Part shown: positions 11,339 to 22,462 of the stretch, one piece after another
How positions within the stretch are numbered: the first letter of the stretch is position 1
Layout of the letters: each line of letters starts with the position of its first letter
Source of the DNA: Aquilaria yunnanensis
Lineage: Eukaryota; Streptophyta; Magnoliopsida; Malvales; Thymelaeaceae
NCBI GenBank assembly: GCA_039654915.1
Contig: CM077595.1
Coordinates: 51,677,501-51,741,500 of the forward strand
Reading direction: 5' to 3'
Length of the DNA stretch: 64,000 nucleotides
Program-made: the position numbers and the translations under genes
Notes under the pieces: generated by a model
Database searches by the model: none
Seen by the model: the letters and a program-made list of their open reading frames with translations, nothing else
Told to the model about the DNA's origin: nothing

Positions 11339-11483
11339 TCCATTTCATTCCAAACAAGTTGTGAATGTTCCAATTTCATTCCAAACATGTTGTGAATGTT
11401 TCCATTTCATCCAAACAAGTTTTGAATGTTTCAATTCATTCCACACAAGTTTTGAATGTTTCCATTCATTCCAAACAAGGTTT
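11339..11483 (-). repeat. 31-bp satellite, inverted piece
   Basis: Four to five monomers in reverse orientation relative to the main arrays, between the Copia-2 3' LTR and solo LTR D. The last five bases (11479-11483, GGTTT) are one copy of the target-site duplication of that solo LTR. Confidence 0.85.
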
Positions 11484-12593
11484 TATGTGAACCCTTTTGG
11501 TATAATGACCATGAAATGCGCCCAAGATGTGATTCAAGCTCCACAAGACATCAAAAAGACTAGGTTTGAAACCCCCACCCGTAATCAACCTGTGATTAGA
11601 AACAAGAAGTATAGAACTCCAAGAACACAAGCACACTTGTGCACCAAGGCAGTTCGCCAAGAACCAAAGAGAAAACCTCTCCAAAGAGCAATATTATTTC
11701 AGCATTAATCTGTGTGTTTACATCCAGAATATGTGCCTTTATGTAGGCCTAAATGAGGGTAAAAATCTGGGCAAAATTCGCAGCCCAACTCAACTAGGAA
11801 ACCTAGTTACAAACAACTTAAGAAAACCTAGTCAAACTAGGATTCCTACACCCTTTTAACACATGTTTAAGGTGTGCAATGAATTCCATTTATCCTAAGT
11901 GACCTGAATCACTTCCATGGCCTAAATAACATCCTAAATAATGTAAATAAATAGGAAAATAAAATAAGATACGTTACAGCACAAGATTGGCCATAAAAAC
12001 CCCAAAATAGTCTTCTCGGGTGGTTCTTGTTTGTGTCTTCAACTTCAAGCTCAAATTTTAACTTGATGCAGCCATGATTTCTGAAATTTTAAAGAATGAA
12101 AGTTGTAGATCTCTTTCTTATCTTTGAAATGACACCTAAACCACACAACGGACATCTAAATCCAAAGATATGACCAAAATACTACAACTACTTCTGAACC
12201 AGTGATACTCACAAATCGCAACTTTGAAGCTAAATTGGACCTCCTTAACGTGCAAATTGGGTTTCATGGTATTCATATGATTTGTAGCTCCAGATGTTAG
12301 CTTTCCAATGAATCAAGAATTACTCAATTCCAATCTATTTAGCTCAAGATATAATTTTTCTACCAGAACATCACCAATCTGTCAACATCCAAGATTGGCC
12401 ATCATCTCCATATGATTCCATCCATGTTCCAGCAGCTCCTTTCAAAATTCCATGTCCATTCTCCATGAAAAAGCTTGAAACAAAGGCTTGTAGTGCAGTT
12501 GAGAGCTCCTTAGCTTTCTTCCTTGTCATTGGTCCACGAGAAAGCTTCAATGGGTCCTTGCCTTCCTTGATTGTTCCTTCTTTGCTCATATCA
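11484..12593 (-). repeat. Solo LTR of the NA/gypsy family (copy D)
   Basis: About 1110 bp, type-b LTR like those at 38398-39513. On the minus strand it starts TGATATGAGCAAAG at 12593 and ends near 11484, where the usual TGATGCG terminus (plus-strand reading) has decayed. It is flanked by GGTTT on both sides (11479-11483 and 12594-12598), so it is a genuine insertion into satellite DNA followed by loss of the interior. The first part (12593 to about 12371) still encodes the polyprotein-tail motif GPMTRKKAKEL. Confidence 0.85.
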
Positions 12594-12911
12594 GGTTTGA
12601 ATGTTTCCATTCATTCCAAACTAGTTGTGAATATCCCCATTTCATTCCAAAGAAGTTGTAAATGTTTCCATTTCATTCCAAACAAGTTGTGAATGTTTCC
12701 ATTTCGTGCCAAAGAAGTTGTGAATGTTTCCATTTCATTCCAAACAAGTTGTGAATGTTTCCACTTCAGTCCAAACAAGTTTTGAATGTTTCTACTTAAT
12801 TCCAAAGAAGTTGTGAATGTTTCCACTTCATTCCAAGCAAGTTGTGAATGCTTTCATTTCATTCCAAACAAGTTGTGAATGTTTCAATTGCATTCCAAAC
12901 AAGTTGTGAAT
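12594..12911 (-). repeat. 31-bp satellite, inverted piece
   Basis: About ten monomers in reverse orientation, continuing the array interrupted by solo LTR D. The array stops abruptly at about 12911, where Copia-2 RT sequence begins. Confidence 0.88.
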
Positions 12912-13662
12912 GGAAAATCTTATCAATATAAGGCTCTTGGAAAAAGGCCAACAGCATTGCCTTTCTATCCCTCAGGATCTTAACCCCTAGGATAAAGGCA
13001 GCCTCTCCCATGTCCTTCATGTAAAAGGTGGAAGACAATGCAAGCCCATTCCTTGCAATCAGTATATCATCTACATATAGAGTCAATACTGAAAAATTAG
13101 ACCCAGAAGAGTACAAGTACACACAATGGTCTTCATGCATCATCACAAAGCCATAGCTTGTGATTGCATGGTGAAACTTCAAGTACCATTGTCTTGAAGC
13201 TTGCTTAAGACCATAGATAGACTTCTTTAGTCTACATACGTTGTCCTCTTGACCCTTTTGGACAAACCCCTCAGGTTGTCTTATATATATCTCCTCGCTC
13301 AAATCACAATTAAGAAAGGCGGTCTTTACATCCATCTGATGTAACTCTAGGTCTAGATTTGCCATGATGGCAAGTAATATCCTAATGGAAGTGAATTTTA
13401 CAACAAGAGAGAAGGTGTCCTTGAAATCAACACCCTTCTTCTATGTAAAACCCTTCGCCACCAAACCCACTTGCTCCCAATTGCCTTACGGCCTGAAGGA
13501 AGATCACTTAGCTCCCAAACCCCATTGAGATGCATTGAATGCAACTCATCCTTCATTGCATTTAGCCACTCTTCCCTTTGTGCACCCTCAAGAGCCTCCT
13601 TACTGTTACTTGGCTCATCTATCTCAGATGCAACAAAATTTGCCTCATTATCCAAGATCCAC
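12912..13662 (-). pseudogene. Fragment of Copia-2-type reverse transcriptase
   Basis: On the minus strand this matches about 7010-7830 of Copia-2: the lead-in to RT (EWLNAMKDELHSMHLNGVW), then RT through YVDDILIA. About 50 bp covering the KIKVNSDGSIERYK region are deleted, shifting the frame near 13400, and a second small deletion lies after YVDDILIA. It has no LTR of its own and ends bluntly in satellite on one side and exactly at an LTR terminus on the other, so it is a rearranged relic. Confidence 0.9.
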
Positions 13663-14647
13663 TGATATGATCAAGGAAGGCACACATGGAGAAGGCAAGG
13701 ACCCATTGAAGGTTTCTAGTGGACCCATGACAAGGAAGAAAGCTAAGGAGCTCTCAAGTGCACTACAAGGCTTTGTTTCAAGTTTCTTCATGGAGAATGG
13801 ACATGAAACTTCACAAGGAGCTACTGGAACTTTCAAGACATGATATGGACATGATGGATATGCTTGGTACTCAGTTCTGGAGTGCTTAGATAAGTCACAA
13901 AACAAGGACACCAAGGACACCACTCAAAGTGCACCATTTGAGCCACCTTAAGTGTTCTTGATGCATTTTGTGTCCACAAGCTGGATTTTTGAGCTCTAAC
14001 TTTCCAGACCTTCATTACCACATCTAATATGAAGATTCATGCCATTGGAACTCAAAGATTCAAGCTTGGAGCTGAAGATACAAGAGAGAACCTTAAAGTG
14101 CCCAAAATGCACCCAAAAAGGCTATTTGGGAGTTTTCGGGTTTAATCTTGTATTTATATTTTATTTTCGTTCAAATCCTATTTAGATACATTATTTAGGA
14201 AGTTATTTAGGCTATGGAATAGTTTTAAATCGTTTTGGGCAAGTGGAATACGCTGCATTCATTAAACTTGTTCAAACTAGGAATTAGAGTCCTAATTTGA
14301 ATAGGATTTTCTGTCTTTGTATCTAGGATTCCTAAGGGATTTAGGCTGCGAAGTTTGCCCAGCTTTTAACCCTAGTTTAGGCCTATATAAAGGCACATAT
14401 TCTGGATGTAAAGACACAGATTATTGCCGAAATAATATTGCTCTTTGGAGAGGTTTTCTCTTTGGTTCTTGGCGCACTGCCTTGGTGCACAAGTGTGCTT
14501 GTGTTCTTGGAGTTCTATACTTCTCGTTTCTAATCACAGGTTGATTAGGGGTGGGGGTCTTCAAACCCAGTCTCTTTGATGTCTTGTGGAGCTTGAAAAA
14601 CATCTTGGGCGAGTTTCATGGTCGTTATACCATCGGGGTTCGCATCA
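13663..14647 (+). repeat. Gypsy type-a LTR, no target-site duplication
   Basis: A 985-bp LTR, TGATATGATCAAGG to GGGGTTCGCATCA, closely matching the two G2 LTRs, with the TATA box TATATAAAG at 14385-14393. Both termini are precise, but the flanks differ (TCCAC left, AATGG right). The left neighbour is Copia-2 relic and the right neighbour is satellite. This fits recombination between the LTRs of two separate insertions rather than a simple solo LTR. Confidence 0.88.
14385..14393 (+). promoter_or_regulatory. TATA box in type-a LTR
   Basis: TATATAAAG within GGCCTATATAAAGGCAC, at the same position in every gypsy/NA LTR that keeps this part. Confidence 0.7.
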
Positions 14648-17508
14648 AATGGAAACATTCAAAACTTGTTTGGAATGAGATGGAAACATTCACAACTTGT
14701 TTGGAATGAAATTGGAACATTCACAACTTGTTTGGAATTAAATTGAAACATTCCCAAAATTGTTTGCAAAGAAATGGACACGTTGACAACTTGTTTGGAA
14801 TGAAATGGAAACTTTCACAACTTGTTTGGAATGAAATTGAAACATTCACAACTTGTTTGGAATGAAATGGAAACATTCACAACTTGCTTGGAATGAAGTG
14901 GAAACATTCACAACTTGTTTGGAATTAAGTGGAAACATTCAAAACTTGTTTTGGATTGAATTGGAAACATTCACAACTTGTTTGGAATGAAATGGAAACA
15001 TTCACAACTTGTTTCAAACGGAATGGAAACAACATCTTTGGAATGAAATTGAAACATTCACAACTTGTTTGGGGTGAAATGGAAGCATTCACAACTTCTT
15101 TGGAATAAGTGGAAACACCCACAACTTGTTTGGAATGAAATGAAAACATTCACAACTTATTTGGAATGAAATGGGGACATTCACATCTAGTTTGGAATGA
15201 ATGGAAACATTCAAAACTTGTTTGGAATGAAATGGAAACACTCACAACTTGTTTGGAATGAAATTGGAACGTTCGCAACTTGTTTGGAATGAAATGGAAA
15301 CATTCACAACTTCTTGGGAATGAAATTGAAACATTGACAACATCTTTGGAATGAACTTGAAACATTCACAACATATTTTTAATGAAATGGAAACAATCAC
15401 AGCTTGTTTAGAATGAAGTGGAAACATTCAAAAGTTGCTTGGAATGAAGTGGAAACTTTCAAAACTTGTTTGGAATGAAGTGGAAACATTCACAACTTCT
15501 TGGGAATGAAATGCCAACATTCACAAGTTGTTTGGAATGAAATGGAAACATGAAACATTCACAACTTGTTTGGAATGAACTGGAAACATTCACAACTTGT
15601 TTGGAATGAAGTGGAAACTTTCAGAACTTATTTGGAATGAAATGGAAACATTCACAAGATTTTTGGAATGAAATAGGGACATTCACAACTAGTTTCGAAA
15701 GAATGTAAACATTCAAAACTTGTTTGGAATGAAATGGAAATATTCATAACTTGTTTGGAATGAAATTGGAACGTTCACAACTTGTTTGGAATGAAATGGA
15801 GACATTCCCAACTTGTTTCGAATAAAGTGGAAACATTCACAACTTGTTTGGAATGAAATGGAAACATTCACAACTTGTTTGGAATGAAATGGAAACATTC
15901 ATAACTTGTTTCGAATGAAATGGAAACAACATCTTTGGAATGAAATCAAAACATTCACAACTTGTTTGGAATGAAATGGAAACATTCACAACATCTTTGG
16001 AATGAAGTGGAAACGCTCAAAACTTGTTGGGAATAAAGTGGAAACATTCACAACGTGTTTGGAATGAAATGAAAACATTCACAACTTCTTTGGAATGAAA
16101 TGGAAACATTTATAACATCTTTGGAATGAAATGGAAACATTCACAACTTGTTTGGAATGAAGTGGAAACATTCAAAACTTGTTTCGAATGAAGTGGAAAC
16201 ATTCACAACTTGTTTGTAATGAAATGGAAACATTCACAGCCTCTTTGGAATGAATTGGGGACATTCACAACTAGATTGGAATGAATGGAAACATTCAAAA
16301 CTTTTTTGGAATGAAATTGGAAACATTCACAACTTGTTTGGAATGAAATTGGAACATTCACAACTTATTTGGAATAAAATGGAAACATTCACAAGTTGTT
16401 TGGAATGAAATGGAAACATTCAAAACTTGATTGGATTGAAATGGAAACATTCACAACTTGTTTGGAATGAAGTGGAAATGCTCAAAACTTGTTTGGAATG
16501 AAGTGGAAACGCTCAAAACTTGTTTGGAATAAAGTGGAAACATTCACAACTTGTTTGGAATGAAGTGGAAACATTCACAATTTGTTTGGAATGAAAGGGA
16601 AACATTCACAACTTCTTTGGAATCAAGTGAGGACATTCACAACTAGTTTGGAATGAATGGAAACATTCAAAACTTGTTTGGAGTGAAAAGGAAACTTTCA
16701 CAACTTGTATGGAATGAAATTGGAATGTTCACAACTTGTTTAGAATGAATGGAAACATTCAAAAATTTTCTAGAATGAAATGGAAACATTCACAACCTGT
16801 TTGGATTGAAATTGGAACATTAACAACTTGTTTGGAATGAAATCCAAACATTCACAACTTGTTTGGAATGAAATTGAAACATTCACAACTTGTTTGGAAT
16901 GAAATCAAAACATTCACCAGTTATTTGGAATGAAATGGGGACACTGACAACTAGTTTGGAATGAATGGAAACGTTCAAAACTTGTTTGGAATGAAATGGA
17001 AACATTCACAACTTGTTTCGGATGAAATTGGAACCTTCACAACTTGTTTGGAATGAAATGGAAACACTCACAACTTCTTTGGAATGAAATGGAAACATTC
17101 ACAAGTTGTTTGGAATGAAATGGAAACATTCACAATTTGTTTGGAATGAAGTGGAAACATTCAAACCTTGTTGGCAAGAAATAGAGGCATTCACAACTTG
17201 TTTGGGATGAAATTGGAACACTCACAACTAGTTTGGAATGAAATGGAAACATTCACAACTTGTTTGGAATGAAATGGAAACATTCACAAATTGTTTTGAA
17301 AGAAATGGAAACATTCACAACTTGTTTGGAAAGAAATGGAAACATTCAAAACTTCTTTGGAATGAAATGGAAACATTCACAACCTGTTTGGAATGAAATT
17401 GAAACATTCACAGCTTCTTTGGAATGAAATGGAAGCATTCAAAACTTGTTTCGAATGAAATGGAAACATTCAAAACTTGTTTGGAATGAGATGGAAACAT
17501 TCACAACT
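14648..17508 (+). repeat. 31-bp satellite, array 1
   Basis: About 92 monomers. The monomer can be read as ACATTCACAACTTG followed by TTTGGAATGAAATGGAA; spacing of AACTTG is 31 bp. Variant monomers come in a fixed order also found in array 2: the start (14648-15651) matches 30836-31840, and the rest matches 28903-30870 and 31840-33480. The array begins and ends with nearly the same variant (GGAATGAGATGGAAAC at 14670-14690 and 17480-17500), so it is about one higher-order period. Confidence 0.95.
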
Positions 17509-18529
17509 TGATACGATCAAAGAAGGCACAACCAAGGAAGGCAAGGACCCACTGAAGGTTTCTAGTGGACCATTGACAAGGAAAAAGGCTAAGGAGCTCA
17601 CTAGTGCACTTCAAGCTCGGATGTTGACAGATTGGCGATGTTCTGGTGGAAAAATCATATATTGAGCCAAAAAGATCATAATTGAGTGATTCTTGATTCA
17701 TTGGAAAGATAACATCTAGAGCTACAAATCATATGAAGACCATGAAACCCAGTTTGCACGATAAGGAGGTCCAATTTAGCTTCAAAGTTGCGATTTACGA
17801 GTTATCGCTGGTTCAGAAGCAGTTGCAGTATTTTGGGAATATCTTTCGATTCAGAAGTCCATTTTGTGTGATTCAAGTGTGGTTTCGAAGCTAAGAAATA
17901 TATCTACAACTTTTATGCTTTGAATTTTGAGAAATCATTGCTGCATCAAGTTCTAATTTCAGCTTGAAGTTGGAGACACAAGCCAGAATCACCCAAGAAG
18001 GCTATTTTGGAGTTTTTATGGCCAATCTTGTTTTGTAACGTATTTTATTTTATTTTCATATTTATTTACATTATTTAGGATGTTATTTAGGCCATGGAAT
18101 TGATTCAGGTCATTTAGGATAAAAGGAATTCGCTGCACACCTTAAACATGTGTTAAAAGTGTGTTAGAGTCCTAGTTTGACTAGGTTTTCTTGAGTCCTT
18201 TGTAACTAGGTTTCCTAGGTGACTTGGGCTGCGAATTTTGCCCAGCTTTTAACCCTAGTTTAGGCCTATATAAAGGCACATATTCTGGATGTAAATATAC
18301 AGAAAAATTTTGAAATAATATTGCTCTTTGGAGAGGTTTTCTCTTTGGTTCTTTGTGGACTGCCTTGGTGCACAAGTTTGCTTGTGTTCTTGGAGTTCTA
18401 CACTTCTCGTTTCTAATCACAGGTTGATTAGGGGTGGGGGTTTTAAACCTAGTCTCTTTGATGTCTTGTGGAGCTTGAATCACATCTTGGGCGCGTTTCA
18501 TGGTCTTTATACCATCGGGGTTTGCATCA
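17509..18529 (+). repeat. NA3 5' LTR (type b)
   Basis: A 1021-bp LTR, TGATACGATCAAAG to GGGGTTTGCATCA, directly followed by the primer site. It resembles the LTRs of NA1 and NA2 more than those of G2 in its first half. TATA box TATATAAAG at 18267-18275. The first 150 bp encode the GPLTRKKAKEL motif seen in the polyprotein tail. Confidence 0.9.
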
Positions 18530-18530
18530 G

Positions 18531-18544
18531 TTGGTATCAGAGCC
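18531..18544 (+). other. Primer-binding site, initiator Met-tRNA (NA3)
   Basis: TTGGTATCAGAGCC, two bases after the LTR end. Confidence 0.93.
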
Positions 18545-19442
18545 ACAAGTTTCCATTGAAGGACATATCTTTGTGTTCTTATTTCTCTTCATTTTTCCTT
18601 CAATTTTGTCTAGTAATTTCGTGCTTTAATTCTCTGTTTTAATCTATTTTCTTCTTGTTTCAGGTCTGTCCTTTTTATTCCATCCTTGTTCAAATCCAAA
18701 AATCACAAAAACAACAAAAAGAAGTCAATCCGTGTTGTCTAGTGTTCTCGGCTTCAATTCGTTTGTTCTTGTTCAATTCTTATCTTTCTGTTTCGTGTCC
18801 AGCCCTATTAATCTCTCTTGTTTTCATTGTTTCCAGCATCCTAGAGTCAAGAAAACACCAAAAAAAAAGAAGGACCCAAGTTGAGGAAGTTTCGGTACAA
18901 CAAAAGTTGTTTCAAAATTGTGCAAGTTTCATAGTTTCTTGTTTTGGCCGAATTGAAAACTGACTTTTTGTCTTTGGCAGCAAGGAACCTCAAGGAGAAT
19001 GTTGTTTTAGCATCAAAACAGCAAGGAAAAAAAGAAAAAAAAAGAAGGAGAAAAAAAGAAAGAAGAGAAAGAAAAAGAAAAGAAAGAATAAAGCTTGCAA
19101 AAAAAAAAAAAAGAAGTTTTCTCAAAGTGTTGAAAGTTTTGTGCCCCAAAACCTATCCCATTGTTTTTGAGCCAAAAAGCTTTCTTTGTAGTTCTTGTAA
19201 TCATCAATTGCAAGGGCTTCCTAGAGTCTTTTAAAGCTTGTTTAGCCCACCTCTTTTGGAGTCAAAATAGTTCTTCGAAAATTCAAGTTTTCTTGTGTGC
19301 TTTGAGGATAGTTTTCTTAGAACTTCGGAGAACTCTTTGAATAAGCAATATCTCACTAACAAATTGAGTGTTTTGAGTGTTCATATTTTGAGTGAAACAC
19401 GTGAGGTGAGTGTTTGTGAGGATCTTTGTTATTTTCAGGAGT
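18545..19442 (+). other. NA3 leader
   Basis: About 900 bp from primer site to gag ATG, homologous to the leaders of G2, NA1 and NA2. It holds several pyrimidine tracts ending in CAG and a long purine-only tract (about 19017-19112, A-rich with scattered G). No conserved frame. Purine-tract length varies between the four leaders. Confidence 0.8.
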
Positions 19443-20543
19443 ATGGAGGGCCAGGAGGATAAGAGGATGAAAGTGAGACACAATGAGGAGCCAACCGTGA
19501 GAGAATTTCAAGAAACTCTCAATAGACTTGTGGGGAGGATTGAGGACATTGATTTGAGGTTGCCAATGAGAGGTCCAAGGAGAAAAGAACCCGAGGAGGA
19601 AGAAAGAGTTTGGCATGACCATGGGTTTCCAATGAGGTGTGAGCCAAGAGAGGATAACAACCTAAATTCCATCAAGCCTACCATTCCACCTTTCCAAGGG
19701 AGGAGTGATCCCGATGCATATTGGGAGTGGGAGCAAAAGATTGAGATGGTGTTTGATTGCCATCATTACTCCGAGGAAAATAAGGTTAAATTGGCTACCA
19801 TAAAGTTCACTAATTATGCTCTTGTATGGTGGAATCAGGATGTTACTTCTAGGAGAAGGAATGAGGAGGAGCCCATACACACATGGAGAGCCCTTAAAGC
19901 CTTAATGAGGAGGAGATTTGTGCCTAGCTCCTACTATAGAGATCAACGCTTAAAGCTTCAAAAGCTAGTGCAAGGCCAAAGGAGTGTGGAGGACTACCAT
20001 AAAGACTTGGAGAGGACCTTGACCCGAGCCAACATCATGGAGGATGAGGAGACCACCATTGCTAGATTCATTAATGGTCTCAATCCTGAGATTGCCAACA
20101 AAGTGGAAATGGCACCTTATTTGAACATGGAGGATTTGCTTTATTATGCCACCAAGGCCGAGAGAATCATCAAAAGGTCCAAGGCATCCAACATGTGTCA
20201 AGGAGGAATTTCCACATGGAGAGGAACATGGAGCAAAGATGTAAGAGAAGTACCCAAGCCAAACATGGAGACCACAAAAGGAGACTTGTCTCGGTTGCAA
20301 CAAGAAAAGTCAATCATGCTTGTTCCACTTTCACCACAACAAGTTTTGGAGGATCAAAGAAAACTTCAAAGTGAGGTTGAGAGAAAAGAAAAAGAGGGGA
20401 AAGTTGAGGGCAAGAGTGATGAGGGGAAAGTTGAGAGAACAACCGAGAGATTAAGTGAGAAGAGTGAACATGAGGGGAAGAAGAGTGGAGAGTTCCCGAG
20501 AGAAGAAATTGAGTGCGAAGTTGAGAGAAGACAAGAGTGTAAT
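19443..20543 (+). CDS. NA3 gag portion of a gag-X frame
   Basis: Start ATG at 19443 (MEGQEDKRMK), the same start as in G2, NA1 and NA2. Retrotransposon gag (capsid) domain from about residue 93 ([20 protein letters not shown]) to about 245 ([12 protein letters not shown]). Then comes a highly charged linker ([14 protein letters not shown]...) probably forming a coiled coil. Compared with G2, the zinc knuckle and protease between these parts are missing. The frame stays open to the last base before the G2 insertion; the stop at 20544-20546 is supplied by the G2 LTR. Removing G2 and one target-site copy makes the frame continue at 27802. Likely role: structural Gag, or a Gag-X fusion. Confidence 0.85.
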
Positions 20544-21530
20544 TGATATGATCAAGGAAGGCACACATGGAGAAGGCAAGGACCCATTGAAGGTTTCTAG
20601 TGGACCTATGACAAGGAAGAAAGCTAAGGAGCTCTCAAGTGCACTTCAAGGCTTTGTTTCAAGTTTCTTCATGGAGAATGGACATGAAACTTCACAAGGA
20701 GCTACTGGAACTTTCAAGACACGATATGGACATGATGGATATGCTTGGTACTCAGTTCTGGAGTGCTTAGATAAGTCACAAAACAAGGACACCAAGGACA
20801 CCACTCAAAGTGCACCATTTGAGCCACCTTAAGTGTTCTTGACGCATTTTGTGTCCACAAGCTGGATTTTTGAGCTCTAACTTTCCAGACCTTCATTACC
20901 ACATCTAATATGAAGATTCATGCCATTGGAACTCAAAGATTCAAGCTTGGAGCTGAAGATACAAGAGAGAACCTTAAAGTGCCCAAAATGCACCCAAAAA
21001 GGCTATTTGGGAGTTTTCGGGTTTAATCTTGTATTTATATTTTATTTTCGTTCAAATCCTATTTAGATACATTATTTAGGAAGTTATTTAGGCTATGGAA
21101 TAGTTTTAAATCGTTTTGGGCAAGTGGAATACGCTGCATTCATTAAACTTGTTCAAACTAGGAATTAGAGTCCTAATTTGACTAGGATTTCCTATGTCTT
21201 TGTATCTAGGATTCCTAAGGGATTTAGGCTGCGAATTTTGCCCAGCTTTTAACCCTAGTTTAGGCCTATATAAAGGCACATATTTTGGATGTAAAGACAT
21301 AGATTATTGCTGAAATAATATTGCTCTTTGGAGAGGTTTTCTCTTTGGTTCTTGGCGGACTGCCTTGGTGCACAAGTGTGCTTGTGTTCTTGGAGTTCTA
21401 TACTTCTCGTTTCTAATCACAGGTTGATTAGGGGTGGGGGTCTTCAAACCCAGTCTCTTTGATGTCTTGTGGAGCTTGAAAAACATCTTGGGCGAGTTTC
21501 ATGGTCGTTATACCATCGGGGTTCGCATCA
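20544..21530 (+). repeat. G2 5' LTR
   Basis: 987 bp, TGATATGATCAAGG to GGGGTTCGCATCA. TATA box TATATAAAG at 21267-21275. Same length as the 3' LTR. Confidence 0.95.
21267..21275 (+). promoter_or_regulatory. TATA box of the G2 5' LTR
   Basis: TATATAAAG, in the same context as in the other gypsy/NA LTRs. It would drive the genomic RNA from the downstream R region. Confidence 0.7.
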
Positions 21531-21531
21531 G

Positions 21532-21545
21532 TTGGTATCAGAGCC
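21532..21545 (+). other. Primer-binding site, initiator Met-tRNA (G2)
   Basis: TTGGTATCAGAGCC, two bases after the LTR. Confidence 0.94.
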
Positions 21546-22462
21546 ACAAGTTCCATTGAAGGACATATCTTGTGTTCTTGTCTCCCTTCATTTTTCTTTC
21601 AAATTCTGTCCAGTAATTTTTGTGTTTTAATTCTCTGTTTTAATCTGTTTTCTTCTTGTTTCAGGTCTGTTCTTTTTATTCCATCCTTGTTCAAGTCTGA
21701 AAATCACAAAAACAACAAAAAGAAGTCAATGCATGTCACCTTGTGTTCTCGGTTTCTAGTTGTTTGTTCTTGTTTAATTCTCGTCTTTCTGTTTTGTTTC
21801 TAGCCCTATTAATCTCTTCTGTTTTCATTGTTTCCAGCATCTTAGAGTCCAGAAAACACCAAAAAAAAAAAGAGAAGGATCCAAATTGAGGAAGTTACGG
21901 TACAACCAACGTTGATTTCCAGTTGTGCAAATTTTAATAGTTTCTTGGCTTGGCCGAAAAGAATTCTAACTTTTTGTCTTTGACAGTCAGGAATTTCAAA
22001 GAGAACGTTTGGTTAGCATCAAAACAGCAAGCAAAAAGAGGAAAAAAAAAAGGAGAAAAAAAAGAAGAAAGAAAAGAACAAAGACAGAAAAAGAAAGGTA
22101 CAAAGGAAAGAGCTTGCTGAAAGAAGGTTTTTTTTTTTTTACAAAGTGTTGAAAGTTTTCGTGCCCAAAAACCTATCCCATTGTTTTCCAGCCAAAAAGC
22201 TTTTTTTTTGTGGTTCTTGTGATCATCAATTGCAAGAGCTTCCTAGAGTCTTTTAAAGCTTGTTTAGCCCACCTCTTTTGGAGTCAAAATAGTTCTTCGA
22301 AAATTCAAGTTTTCTTGTGTGCTTTGAGTATAGTTTTCTTAGAACTTTTGAGAACTCTTTGAATAGCAATATCTCACTAACAAATTGAGTGTTTGAGTGT
22401 TCATCTTTTGAGTGAAACATGTGAGGTGAGTGGTTGTGAGGATCTTTGTTGTTTTCAGGAGT
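21546..22462 (+). other. G2 leader
   Basis: About 915 bp, homologous to the NA leaders, with a purine tract near 22020-22120 and a run of T at about 22129-22140. No conserved frame. Confidence 0.8.

Noticed and set aside
14317..14603. Frames of 60-77 codons repeated at 14317, 21304, 27460 and 27570
   Set aside because: They are copies of the same gypsy LTR segment around TATA and R, overlapping on both strands, with no homology to known proteins.
14925..15427. Minus-strand open frames of 60-100 codons with peptides like FHSKQVVNVSISFQTSCECF in all satellite arrays
   Set aside because: Three 31-bp monomers make 93 bp, i.e. 31 codons, so the reverse strand yields a repeating peptide with one stop per 93 bp; frames appear wherever that stop is mutated. 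They are by-products of the satellite.
19400..19442. Possible tiny intron before gag (AGGTGAGTG donor, TTATTTTCAG acceptor)
   Set aside because: The interval would be about 40 nt, below the usual minimum for plant introns, and no splicing is needed to open the frame.
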